Shown in pieces: positions 11,692 through 22,479 of a stretch of 64,000 nt of DNA. The position numbers and the translations under genes were made by a program. The stretch comes from Russula earlei. Taxonomy: Eukaryota; Basidiomycota; Agaricomycetes; Russulales; Russulaceae. Below the pieces are notes generated by a model. It was not told the DNA's origin. It saw only the letters and a list, made by a program, of their open reading frames with translations, and made no database searches. The stretch covers positions 90,382 through 154,381 of the forward strand of contig JAGFNK010000074.1 of the NCBI GenBank assembly GCA_025769875.1, in the 5' to 3' direction. The first letter of the stretch is position 1. The number at the start of each line of letters is the position of its first letter.

Positions 11692-12847
11692 GAATCAAGG
11701 GTAGTGGATACGCGTCTTTGACAGTTGCTGTATTCAGGGCTCTGTAGTCTTGCACTGGTCGTAGACTTCCTCCTTTCTTCTCTACAAAGAAGAATGGGCT
11801 GGCAATAGCTGCTTTTGATGGTCGGATTGTGCCTCTTTTCAAATGTTCGTCTAAGTATTCTTTTAGGGCTTGTAGTTCCTTGGGAGTAAGTCAATAAATG
11901 CCAGAATCACGTCGGGCGATCCCTGGTTTTAGATTGATTGCATGGTCCCATGGTTGGTGAGCAGGAAGGCGTTGAGAAGCTTGTTCATCAAAAACCTTTC
12001 GCCATTTCAAGAATTGGGCAGGGATAAGTTCGTCTAATGTCTTAGGGGGTGTTTGTGCATTGGCTAGCTTGGTAGCTGTGGTTGATTTGGCTCTTATGCT
12101 GATTGTTATTGGGCTAAACGCATCGTGGATTTGTTCGTCTACACATGGGTTCAATGGTCCTTCAGTATCTGGGAAGATTAGTGCAGCAATGTCTGTAAAC
12201 TCGGGTTCTTCTTCTTCAGGGAAAGTAAGCGCTTGTATTTGGTAATTCCGTGTTCCAGATGCAGATGCAATGGTTATGCTTGGGTGTGTGGTAAGGCAAG
12301 TTCGGGGGCAGTTCCTCAGTGTGATTGTATCATTTGCCCAATCAATATCTGGGTTGTGGTGTCGTAGCCAATCGGTTCCTAAGATAATGTCGTGATCTCC
12401 AATGTTAGTGACAAGGAATTCTGCTTGTTCATCATGAGTGGCGCCTGTGTGCACTTGAATGCGAAGTCTTTGGATGGTGCTAAAGCGTATTAGTCCATTG
12501 GCATTTTGTGTTCCGTCTACATTTTGTGCTGGCAAGGGTTTGATCATAGTTCGAAGGTGCAGGTGGTGTCTTTGTGCAAATCGTTCATGGATTATCATTC
12601 CTTCTGCTCCACTGTTGAGCAGGGCTCTTGCACCGATTTCTTTGCCGCTTGTCTTCCCTACTAAGGTAACTTTCAAGGCAATGGAAGGGGAGCGAATATT
12701 CTTGGTAAAAACTTTGGGGTAATTGATTTCTCTTTGTATCGTACTGATTTGGACCGCGTCCCTCCTCGGTGCAGAAGGGGGTCCAATTAAAAATCCATAG
12801 GAGCAGATCTTGGGCGGAGGATCGAGTCTGCAAGTGTTTCTCTCCAA
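11692..12847 (-). pseudogene. Ty3 element 2, protease and truncated reverse transcriptase
   Basis: One minus-strand frame overlaps the end of gag and continues through a retropepsin (ALLNSGAEGMIIHERF, about 12,620) into the start of reverse transcriptase ([35 protein letters not shown] at about 11,840-11,695). The protease active-site Asp is Asn here (AAC at 12,616-12,614). A single in-frame TGA at about 11,891, where Trp would fit, separates protease from reverse transcriptase. The reverse transcriptase stops after its first motif at repeat B; integrase and 3' LTR are missing. Pro-Pol would be made by -1 frameshifting from gag. The element cannot be autonomous. Confidence 0.85.
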
Positions 12848-14295
12848 GTCGTTAGTGATGCAACAGGAACGGGTTCTTCTTGTGCAGGTTCGATGTTTTC
12901 ATCTTGGATGGTTGTGGCTCTGACTGTTTGGGGGCGAGATCCTTGTCGTTGGCGTCCTTGAGCTGCTTTCTTTGCTCTACATTGATTTGCCATATGATTC
13001 TTCTTTCCACAATAATAACAGAGATTGTTCTTGCGTCGAAATTCTTTCTCTGCATCTGTGAGGGGTTTCCTTTCACTTCTGGATTCCCAGGGTCGTTCAT
13101 TGGGCTCTCCTTGGTACAAGTTAATTTCCAATGGATTATCTGATCCTTGAGTGTTCAATCCTCGGGCACGCACAGAGCGTCCTCCTCGAAAAGCAGTGGA
13201 GTTGTATAGGTGGAAAAGGTTGTCGAATTCTCTTGCTGCTTTGACAAGGGCTGCAAGCGTAGTTGGTGTTGGTGTGATTCCCAGTATTTTCTGATGTAAG
13301 GCCGGGTTGATGTTCTTCCTAAATGCGTACATCTTTGTTCTTTCATCGGTGGTAGCTCGTGATGCGTGGTGCGACCATTTCTGATACCATTCATTAAATG
13401 GTAGTTTTCCTTGATAATAGGTGTGCATGGTATTAGCGGAGGCCAACTCTGCTTCTGCAGGGATAAAATGATCGGCAAAGGCTTTCTTGAAGTCGTCCCA
13501 TGACCCATAGTCTGCTACGGTACGAGCCATAGCCTTGGTGGTTTGTTCTCTAGCCCACGCTCCAGCGGGTGTTCCTACTTTAAAGTGGGTCAGTGCAGCG
13601 GCAACTTTCTTGCTTTCATCTGTAAAGGAGTCGCCATTGATGTAATAATAATTGGCCAAAGCTGCCCAAAAGGCTTCTGCGTTATCAGCCTTTCCGTCAA
13701 AGGGTTCTGGTGCTGTTCCGACAAGGCGTGGATTGCTTGACATGGTGGGATTCTGAGTTGTTGTAGCTGTAACAATAGGTGGGGCTGAACCTTGTAGTTG
13801 GATTCTAGTTGGAGTGAGCGTTCGAGGGACTGCTTGTGGTACGTTGCTAGTTGTATGAGGAGTAGGTTGTTGGGTATTACGCCGAGTAGAAGGTCCTGGA
13901 GTGGTGCTTCGAGTGCTCTGAGCAGTTCCTAGGATAGCGGTAACTTCTTGAGGTGTTCTGGCTGAGAAATCGACTTCTCGATTGTTATAGTAAACCCAAT
14001 GTCTTCTAGAACGGCTCCACTTGACTGGTCTGTCTAGGAAGAGGCCTGTGTAGTTATAGGGGTTGAAGTCTTGAACGTTTTCTGCTCCTGGGGCTGCCGC
14101 TTTAAGTTGTTCGGTGGTAACTTCGTCGTTATCGTCTTCGTATAACCAAGTGTCAGAAAGATTTCCGTGGTTGATAATAGGTGTGCCTGCAAATTTTCCT
14201 CGGTAACAGTGATCTTGGGTGTCGTAACTGAGGTTTTCAAATAGGAGTGGGATTAGATTTTCTTCTTCGTCAGTGATGTCCCTCCTAGTGCTCAT
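12787..14295 (-). CDS. Ty3 element 2, Gag polyprotein
   Basis: An open frame of 502 codons with a true ATG at 14,295. The N-terminal third is Thr/Pro-rich; a capsid-type core lies roughly at residues 190-350 (FWAALANYYYINGD, DFKKAFADHFIP); a CCHC zinc knuckle CYYCGKKNHMANQC lies near residues 425-440. It encodes the structural capsid protein that packages element RNA. The stop TAA at 12,789-12,787 is preceded by a run of five T, and the protease frame is reached by -1 slippage at that place. The upstream ORF3 stops 5 nt before the ATG. A CpG-poor homologue lies at 57,206-59,183. The frame is intact although the rest of the element is not. Confidence 0.85.
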   Translation of the reverse strand: MSTRRDITDEEENLIPLLFENLSYDTQDHCYRGKFAGTPIINHGNLSDTWLYEDDNDEVTTEQLKAAAPGAENVQDFNPYNYTGLFLDRPVKWSRSRRHWVYYNNREVDFSARTPQEVTAILGTAQSTRSTTPGPSTRRNTQQPTPHTTSNVPQAVPRTLTPTRIQLQGSAPPIVTATTTQNPTMSSNPRLVGTAPEPFDGKADNAEAFWAALANYYYINGDSFTDESKKVAAALTHFKVGTPAGAWAREQTTKAMARTVADYGSWDDFKKAFADHFIPAEAELASANTMHTYYQGKLPFNEWYQKWSHHASRATTDERTKMYAFRKNINPALHQKILGITPTPTTLAALVKAAREFDNLFHLYNSTAFRGGRSVRARGLNTQGSDNPLEINLYQGEPNERPWESRSERKPLTDAEKEFRRKNNLCYYCGKKNHMANQCRAKKAAQGRQRQGSRPQTVRATTIQDENIEPAQEEPVPVASLTTWRETLADSILRPRSAPMDF

Positions 14296-14299
14296 AGAT

Positions 14300-14869
14300 C
14301 TAGACGACTGTTATAGTCCAATGGCCGTTGTTCCAAGGATATGCAATGGTGTAGGCTGGCTTTAGTCGAATGGTATCGGGTCTTCCTTGATGTTTTCTTA
14401 ATTGGATTCGGGAGTATTCTTCAGTAATGCTGCTTTGTGTTAGAACTACTCGGGTTTTCCACAGATATCCTTCAAATTCTGCTGGAGAGATGGCAAAGTC
14501 ACTTATTTCCTTGGTGGGGTGCTTGTAAACTATAAAGTGTGTCAGTCGTTGATGCCAAGCTTGGGTACAATAATTCTTGAATTCAATTAATTCTCTCCTT
14601 GAACGTGTAGGTAGGTTTAATGCTAAGAAGGATTGTTCTGGTAGGTAGCAGTGTAAATCAGTACTCCTAAGATCAGGCACTATCAGGGGATTCAACAAGG
14701 GGTGATGCAAGGGTTGGATAGGTATAATAGGGGTAGGAATATGAATTGGTAAATAAGGCGGTAAGTAGGCGTCAGGAGGGGGTAGGAGGTAATGGTCTTT
14801 CAACAAGAAATCCTCTTGCGTGGGAACTGTTCTCTCTCAGGGGGTCGTGGGAGATGACCTACTGTATCC
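14300..14869 (-). CDS. Ty3 element 2, ORF3 between ORF2 and gag
   Basis: A minus-strand frame of about 170 codons ends at 14,300, just upstream of the gag ATG. It contains LPEQSFLALNLPTRSRRELI, EFKNYCTQAWHQ and AYPWNNGHW, which recur nearly unchanged in the second copy at 56,600-57,205. Its 5' part is interrupted by the solo LTR at 14,870-15,638 and continues beyond it (NLAPRHRR at about 15,650-15,670). I recognise no domain. Conservation between a CpG-rich and a CpG-poor copy argues that it is a real element gene. The natural start is not clear. Confidence 0.6.
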
Positions 14870-15638
14870 TGTGCTCAGAGCGGTGGGCAAAGGTCGACAG
14901 ATGGTACGCGCACGGCGTGGAACAGAGACGAGTGACGGTACAGACTGGTACGTGTTGGAGCAGAGGCGAAGGTTAGAAGCCAGTGCAACGAGGGGGCTTT
15001 AAACAAGGCAGTCGTAGAGGAGTACCTTGGAAGCGAGAGGAGTCTTTAAACTGAGCGGTCGCAGGGGAGTACCCAGGAAGATGAGAGTATCACAAATGGA
15101 CAGTCTGACGACTGCCATGCTTCATTGGGGCTTATATACAGTATACAGGGTCGATTACAAAGCACTGGGACTATTCTAGACTCTTTGGTACCATCCAATA
15201 GGGCTACAGAGGCATAAACTTGCTTGTGTCAACTTTCAGGCTTACTGAGCGCATTACTGATCATTGTGGAGCGATGACATCATTATGATGTCACTGTGGA
15301 GCGCTTAGTGAGCCTATGAGGTCACTGTGGAGTCGCTTAGTCAGCCATGATGTCATTGGAGCCTTGATGACGTCAGATGATTTATGCAACAGTTTGTGAG
15401 AGTTTGTGCCGCTGTTTTGGGTCCATGGTGGCTGAGTGGCCATGTGGTTGCCACGCGATGATTACCCGATTAGGAACTGGTGCCTGGTCGTGTTATAGTG
15501 CCTTTGCAATAGTAATATCTTGTACCGCAGGGGGAATAGTCCAGAAAATGGAAGGGAGTTGGCAATGCAAAGTGAGAGAGGTTCTTCTTGAGTAAAATAG
15601 GACAATCTTCGGCCAGGACTTGGCCTCGGTTCGTAACA
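14870..15638 (-). mobile_element. Solo LTR, family A, divergent copy inside ORF3
   Basis: 769 bp, TGTGCTCAGAG...CGTAACA. The flanks TATCC (14,865-14,869) and TCTCC (15,639-15,643) agree at four of five bases, an aged target duplication. The second element copy (56.06-57.2 kb) runs straight through the same point without an insertion, which proves that this LTR arrived later. Its left 60 bases differ from other family A members, so it belongs to a separate subfamily. Confidence 0.85.
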
Positions 15639-15661
15639 TCTCCTGTGTCGAGGAGCCAGAT

Positions 15662-16611
15662 TTATCGAATGGGGAGGTGGTAATCGCCTGGCGTCCACAA
15701 GGTAATTCCGTCAGGAGTAGGAGGTGTGTCTGGTCGAAAGTTGCACAGTGCAATACTCTGTTTTGCAGTTACACCTTGCTGTCCACGGATTTGACTCAGT
15801 ATCTTCTGTGCTGGCAGACCAACGTTCTTGGCTAGTTGGGACAGTGGTCTGAATCGGTGTGAGGGGTCGAGGGGCGAGACTTGAGGCTTCTAAGATTGCT
15901 GGGACAGAATAGTACGCAGGGGGACCAGTATATGAGGCGTCTGGGCTGGTAATTGCCCAAGGTTGATTATAATCTGCGTCGTACAACCACGAGTTAGTTT
16001 CCCAATCGAAGGTGTTGTGTATTCCTGGTACAACCGCAAGTTGGACGTAAGATTGATTTTCCCTTTGTATTCTGTTGAGACGTAGGTGATAGAACTGGAC
16101 AGTGAGACGATAGTAGCTGATGTATGTCCAAGCTAAGTAGAACAAGCGGTATCCTGTTCTCAAGGAGTGGATAATGATGTGGTGACGTGGTTGAATGACT
16201 CTGGTCCAGAGGTTTAATTCACTGGTGCGTAATGATTGGTAGTCAACTGGTTGTCCTTGGATGTTCTTTCGCTTGAGCAAGGTGCCAATATAATAGTTGT
16301 TGTCGTGCTGGTGGTAGAAGTCGACTAAGGGTTTCAAGGTATAGTGCGTGTTCGTCGTGGCTTAAGAGTTGTCCAAAAGGTAAGACTCCAAGGAACTCTT
16401 TAACAATAAGGTGGGGGAAGTCCTCGTGAGGTGGTTCAATTTCTGGTACGTCGTGTAAGTTGGTTAAAGTGGTGACAGGGAACGCAACGGAGGCCCAGGT
16501 TCGATAGTGATTTAGATTTAGGACGTGTCTAGTGATAGCGTCTTCTTCTTCGTCTTCTTCTAAGGCGTATTCTCGTGGCACTTTAGTTAAAACAAAAGGA
16601 TCTTTATTCAA
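15662..16611 (-). pseudogene. Ty3 element 2, ORF2, frameshifted
   Basis: About 316 codons of minus-strand coding sequence ending at TAA (15,664-15,662). The first part (DEEEDAITRHVL, FPHLIVKEFLGVLPFGQL) must shift frame near 16,335 to continue into KPLVDFYHQHDNNYYIG and SELNLWTRVIQP, and again near 15,745 to reach ITLWTPGDYHLP. The second copy reads the last part in one frame to a stop at the same place, so the shifts here are damage. There is no ATG at the left edge of the open frame. No domain is recognised. The protein is rich in aromatic residues and looks globular. Confidence 0.55.
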
Positions 16612-16647
16612 TCTTTATTGAAGCATTACAAGGGTGGTTCTTACTTT

Positions 16648-17421
16648 TTAAGAACCGTGCGCAAGATCTATAGTTTCGAGCTGGTACCTCTCAATTATCT
16701 CGAGAGGGTTAAGGGGAATACGAGGCGTAAAGCAAAAGCGAAGTAGCTGAGGGTTAAAGCGGATGGTGTCGACTGTATAAGTCGAATAGTGACGTAGGGA
16801 CACGCGGTTACTGTTCTCCTCGAAGTGTAAGTAGCCGTATGTGAAAGCGAGACGTCCGTCCAAGAAGTCGTGTACGATAGATAAGCAAAACGAGCCCTCG
16901 TAAGCAGGGCGGTAAATAGCAGGCAAGGTAAGTAGTTTCCTAAACAACGAGGTGTTAAAAATGTATGCGATGCGTCCAAGGGGAAAGTCAGCGTCCGGGG
17001 TGTATATCCCGACGTTGGAGCAGATGCCGAAGGGGGTGAGATTGTACTGGGTGGCAAGGGCAGTGTTGGAGGGCTCTACCGCAAAAGTGTGGACGATGCG
17101 TGCACGAAAGGCGGTAGTGAAGGTGTCTGTGAATGCGCGACGAGCTAATTGGTCTGAGGTAGGGATGCGTCCAAGGTAGTCTTGGTGATTCAAGTCGTGG
17201 AGGGGACGCCACTGCTCCTGGCGACGATTGGTGGTAGGGAGGACGAAGTACTGGTGCGGATGGAAGCGAAATACTGTGCAGGGGGGACGGTCGAGGAAGC
17301 CTTCTGGTAAGGGAGGACGGTCCGCTTGCTGTTGCTCGTTCTGTGCTGGAGGGGGAGTGCCGACAGGGACAAAGCTGTCTGGGATAGGCTGGGCAGTGGT
17401 AGGAGACGATGGGGGAGCCAT
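16648..17421 (-). CDS. Ty3 element 2, ORF1, first frame after the LTR
   Basis: An open frame of 257 codons from the first ATG at 17,421; the open stretch continues upstream to 17,571 without an ATG. After a Pro-rich leader it contains FRFHPHQYFVLP, LGRIAYIFNTSLFRKLL and RPAYEGSF, which look globular. It lies between the LTR (ending 17,618 in element orientation) and ORF2, and its stop is 37 nt from the open start of ORF2. I do not recognise a family. Ty3 elements normally begin with gag, so a set of frames before gag is unusual. It could be a fused passenger gene, an envelope-like or movement-type protein, or an expanded Gag leader; nothing in the sequence decides. Confidence 0.55.
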   Translation of the reverse strand: MAPPSSPTTAQPIPDSFVPVGTPPPAQNEQQQADRPPLPEGFLDRPPCTVFRFHPHQYFVLPTTNRRQEQWRPLHDLNHQDYLGRIPTSDQLARRAFTDTFTTAFRARIVHTFAVEPSNTALATQYNLTPFGICSNVGIYTPDADFPLGRIAYIFNTSLFRKLLTLPAIYRPAYEGSFCLSIVHDFLDGRLAFTYGYLHFEENSNRVSLRHYSTYTVDTIRFNPQLLRFCFTPRIPLNPLEIIERYQLETIDLAHGS

Positions 17422-17617
17422 TGGGGAGTACAAGAGGCTGAGGGGTGAGGATGTGTCGACCGGGTCGACGTCTTCAGTGAGGATGCGAAGAGCGGTGCGT
17501 GGAGTGGGCTGGAGAGGAGAAGGGAGACGCAGGGAGGTATTGACAAGAGTGGGGGAGTTGGGAGAAGACACTTGAGCGTTGGCTGGTCAATACAAGAATG
17601 ATGAGAGACTGTCCAGA

Positions 17618-18446
17618 TGTCAAGACACGTACTGCTGATCACTAAGGACTCAGGAGCAGGTGGGCAAGGGTCGGAACAGATGATACGTGGCGAAGGCGGC
17701 GTTGAACAAGAGGACGAGCCAAACGACGAGGAGGTACCAGATAGGGACTGGTAGGTGTTGCAAGAGACAAAGGCGAAGGCTGGAGGCCAGTGTAGCGAGG
17801 GAACTTTAAACAAGGCGGTCGTTGAAGAGTACCTTGGGAGCGAGGGGAATCTTTAGACTGAGCGGTCGCAGGGGAGTACCCAGGAAGATGAGAGTATCAC
17901 AAATGGACAGTCTGACGACTGCCATGCTTCATTGGGGCTTATATACAGTGTACAGGGTCGATTACAAAGCACTGGGACTATTCTAGACTCTTTGGTACCA
18001 TCCAATAGGACTACAGAGGCATAAACTTGCTTGTGTCAACTTTCAGGCTTACTGAGCGCATTACTGATCATTGTGGAGCGATGACATCATTATGATGTCA
18101 CTGTGGAGCGCTTAGTGAGCCTATGAGGTCACTGTGGAGTCGCTCAGTCAGCCATGATGTCATTGGAGCCTTGATGATGTCAGATGATTTATGCAACAGT
18201 TTCTAAGAGTTTGTGCTGCTGTTTCGGGTCCATGGTGGCTGAGTGGCCATGTGGCTGCCACGCGATGATTACCCGATTAGGAAACTGGTGCTTGGTCATG
18301 TTATAGTGCCTTTGCAATAGCAATATCTTGTACCGCAGGAGGGATAACCCAGAAAATAGAAGGGAGTCGGCAATGCAAAGTGAGAGAGGTTTTTCTTGAG
18401 TAAAATAGGACAATCTTCAGCCAGGACTTGGCCTTGGTTCGTAACA
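17618..18446 (-). mobile_element. LTR family A, probable 5' LTR of Ty3 element 2
   Basis: 829 bp, TGTCAAGACA...CGTAACA, nearly identical to 49,119-49,947. Unlike the solo copies it lacks a flanking duplication (CCAGA versus AGATG), as expected for one LTR of a two-LTR element whose partner is lost. On the minus strand a TATATAAG box lies at about 17,940 and the element frames begin about 50 nt (open frame) to 200 nt (first ATG) downstream. On its right it truncates the 3' end of the hAT element. Confidence 0.8.
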
Positions 18447-19135
18447 AGATGGGGAAGCGCATGGTGCTATCTTGTTTGCATAATGTGTCTTGTAATACAC
18501 ATGAAGCTTGTTCTTTGCCACTTTGAGGAAAGGCGCAAGATCTTCATTGCCTTCAAACTCATCCAAAAGTGCTGAATATGAGATATGAGGGTCCAAAACT
18601 CAAGACAGTTTCAGTGTGATAGATGAATGATTCATGAGATGAGACTTATGAGATGCCCACAGATAGAAAGGCGACTCATCAAATTTATAATAATATTCAC
18701 TGAGTTTTAGATGGGCATTGGAGAGGCCTTGAATGAGCCGGGGGGATAAACCCTGTTCCTCACAAAGAATGTCCCTGATTTTGGCCTGGAGTCCATGGAA
18801 GATTGTGTGAGTGGAAGAGATCATTGGTTTCTTTTTTGCTGACATTTGAGTAGTGGCAGACTGGAATGACTTCAGCCAGCACGTTACCATCTCGATCACC
18901 CTCCAATCTTGCTTGGTCAGGCGATGTTGGATTAAATCTTCATGTTGGTAGATGTAGGTGTTGATAGCTTCATGATGTTGTAATGCTCAGCCTAGAACTG
19001 TGTCAGATGAGTATGTTTGGACTAAACACCACTTACGAAGCATCTGGTGGGTTGACAACCATCTGGTCTTGACATCTAGAATAAGCAATTATGCAGTACT
19101 GCTAGCATCCACTAATTCTTCTGAAAGATACATCC

Positions 19136-19626
19136 TGTCACCGACTGGGGGTGGTGTCGCTGACAAATCGTTTCACACGTGAGATGTGCGCACTGAGTCA
19201 AGCGAGATGACGAATTCTCACGAGAATCGGGGATCTCAGTGACAACACAGCAAAGGCTAGTGTGTACCACGGAGTGGAAAGACAATGAATAAGTCTTCGC
19301 GTTTGAAGACTTAGAGAGTGGAAGAAGTTTCTGAGTTGATTGTTGATTCCCTGCAAGCCTACAGTTCCTAAGCTAGAATCCAGTGATATTCACAAGAGAA
19401 CAAGCTTAGGGCTTGTTCTCTTCTACAAACAGGTTTATATAGACAATGTATCCTATATCAAATAGTAGACACAAGGTAATGGTGAGGCAATCGAGGGTGG
19501 AACACACTGGAAGGTGGTGGTACATGCGAGGCTAAATGAGTCATGAAGGCATGCGGGAATCATGAGGTCTGTCCGGGTAGGCTTGTCTGGTTGCCGGTCC
19601 GGTCCGAAGAACCGGTATCTGTGACA
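19136..19626. mobile_element. Solo LTR, family C, inside the hAT element
   Basis: 491 bp with TGTCAC...GTGACA ends and a perfect 5-bp target duplication CATCC (19,131-19,135 and 19,627-19,631). Removing it rejoins the hAT reading frame in the region of the RRQSWL block. It shares its right half with positions 1-213. Confidence 0.92.
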
Positions 19627-22479
19627 CATCCAGACTTCCCAAAGCCAGCTTTGCCGCCTCTGAGGACTTGAGTGAATCACTCGTATAACTTTGTGAAGCT
19701 GACAGAAAAGAGTCAGGCACAGGTATGAGTGGACAAGGACGTATAGAACACACCTTGGAAATAGCTTCAAAGACATTTTCTTCACAATCTTCGTCATCCA
19801 CACAAGCATTGCCATTGTCATTGGCCCAAACTGTAACTTCATCTTGATAATTACCTCCACAAGCCGCACTCTTCTCGCTATCCCTCTTTGAGATTGCACC
19901 AATGGCCTCAAGGAGCTAGCACACATTAGCATATGACATAAAGGCTATGAGAGTCAATTACGAACCTTGAGTGCAGCGAGATGGATAGTATGAGGCATAC
20001 ATCGCATACAAGAGTCTCTAGCTGAAAGTCTTATGCCTTCTGCATAACAGCGCACCTCTAAACTGGTCATCATTGTGTCATTATTGCTGGCATTGTCCAT
20101 TGTTATTGTGATAATCTATACTTTGTCAGTAAAGGATAATCAATCTCCTAACAATGTACCCTGCCCTTGAGTCCGTACAGTTCCAAGGTTTCCCAAACCA
20201 CTTCAGCCATGTTCTCACCCAAGTGAGCACCAATCAGCTCCTGGAAATCAATGAGATGCTCCTCTAAATTCCCTGATCAGTGGAGAAGAACATATGAATA
20301 AAGGTACACATGCCTAATTCTCCTTTGTTGGTGACATAATGAGCAACAATTGCCAAGAACGCAATGCCATTGCTCGATGTCCATGCATTGAGAAAGAGAC
20401 TGACCTTCCCTTCCAGGGACTGTAATTGAGCATTAGATACAAGTTTTCTGTTAAGCAAGCACATCTCACCTTAAACATCTCTCATGTATCCTCAACTGTG
20501 TCTTCACCCAGCTTCATCATGTGTCATTGTATGCCCTGTCGATCAGGCCGATTGAGCTTGGTTCAGGAATGGTGTGCATACTGAAGCATGTTAATAAACT
20601 CTGGCTTCTCTACTTCATCAAACGACTGATCACATGCGACAATCCACTCAGTAAGAAGATGGTCAAATTTCAAAGAATTAAACGGCTCCTAAAATGATGT
20701 TGATCATGGTACATGAAAATAAATACCATGCAACTCACCATCGTCGCTTGTTCCTGCCTCAGAAATGCCGATGTTATTGTTGATGCTCTTGCATCAAGAG
20801 CCTTGACATATTGTGCTTGATTGTGACCAGCAAATTCCTTGCAGCCAGAGGCAAACGCTATCTCATCTTCAGTTGGTGGAGTCTTGTGATCTTTAAGAAC
20901 CATGTAGAGGTTGAAAAGTGGTTTGAAATGGCTTCGCAGATGACCAAGAAGACCTATAAATCATGAAAACATGAAGTATGAGTTGAAGTATTAGTTGAAG
21001 CCATGACGTACCATTTAAATTATGGTTCATTGCTTTCATGATAGTCAAGACTTTCTTGTTTCCATGGTGGCATTGGTAATGTTTGTTGCCTGGCTTACCA
21101 GGGCTGCCATCAGCAGCAAAGTCCACAGCTTCATAAAAGAGGTAGATTGGATTTCTTTTGACTCCCTGAAATAATCAGAGAAGAACATAAACAATCAAGA
21201 ATGAGTATACCTTTTTCCAAGATGAACTTGAGCCTTCAAAGCCATTACTCGAAGCTGAGCGCTGTAACGGAAGGGCTGGTGACAAATCCCCATCAGGAGC
21301 ACCATTGGGAGCATTATCAATCTTATGGCAGGGTTTCTTCGCAGCTGAGGGCTTGTTGGATGACACCTTGGCTTTACCTTTCCCCTTTGATGACTTTCAA
21401 GATTTAAGGGGTTTGGTCTTCAAAGGCAACATATTGGCGATCTAAAATCTGTGTTAACAGAGGCAACAATCCAGTGGACAAAGACTCACCTCATCATGCA
21501 TGATCTCAGTGATGGTATTATCACTCTCGCTACTGGAACCCAAGGACATGGTTGAGGCATATGGCATGTCTCCAGGAACAGATAGCACCTCACGCCTGTG
21601 TTTGTTATATTTTCTCCGATGAGGCCATGGATGCGAGTCTGATTCAGAAGATGCTTGCTCAGCTTCAATGATTTCCTGCATCCATGCAGTGTTCCAGGTT
21701 CATTGATTTCGCGCTGAGGAGCCTTTAGCATGTGAGGAAGAGAACAGAGCAGAAACTTACCAGTCTGAACTGTACTTGCAGATGTGATAGGTGTGTCATC
21801 ATCCTTATCATTGAACCAAACAATGTCCAATGCGTCTTTTAGAGTCCCATCAGGTCGCAAGGCACATTGATCAGTAGCTGTCTGCAATCCTCAGATTACA
21901 TTGTCGTGGATGAATGTTGTACTTACCCTCTGAACTACCTCCAATCATCATGACATGCAGCTGGAGGTGCAACAATGGGCGAATGGGGTGAAAATGAGAG
22001 CAGAGTGGAGGTTTTCAACACACCAAAAAAAAATCTGTTGAGTAGATCCCTGAACACAAAATCAGCTCACGAAGAGATTACCAATGTGGCAAAGGACCCA
22101 CCTAATCCTGCATGCTGCACTAAAAAAAACATCATTGTACGATGATCACCCCTTCCCAGCATTGCAATGGATCGAATCTTGGCACCTGAGTATCCACAAA
22201 CAATCCAGCGACAATCAGTCCAGCCTAAGCTGTTAAAACTCACAAAACTATACAACTAAGAGAGAGAAGCATACATATTGCAATAGATGGCTGAAGGTTG
22301 AGCATGGGACACTGGACAGTGAAACCTGGGTGTTTATCAGTGCATGTCATCAGCAAGGCAAGTTGTTTGTCACAGTTGTTTTTTGTCACGGTGACAATGC
22401 CACAACCAGGTGACATTGGCAACATGTGGTCAAGAAATACAGTATATTCCAAATCTAGACTACGAAGTACCCATACAGT

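Noticed and set aside
17422..17571. Extended N-terminus of ORF1
   Set aside because: The open stretch begins at GTG with an in-frame TGA a few codons upstream and no ATG; I used the first ATG at 17,421.
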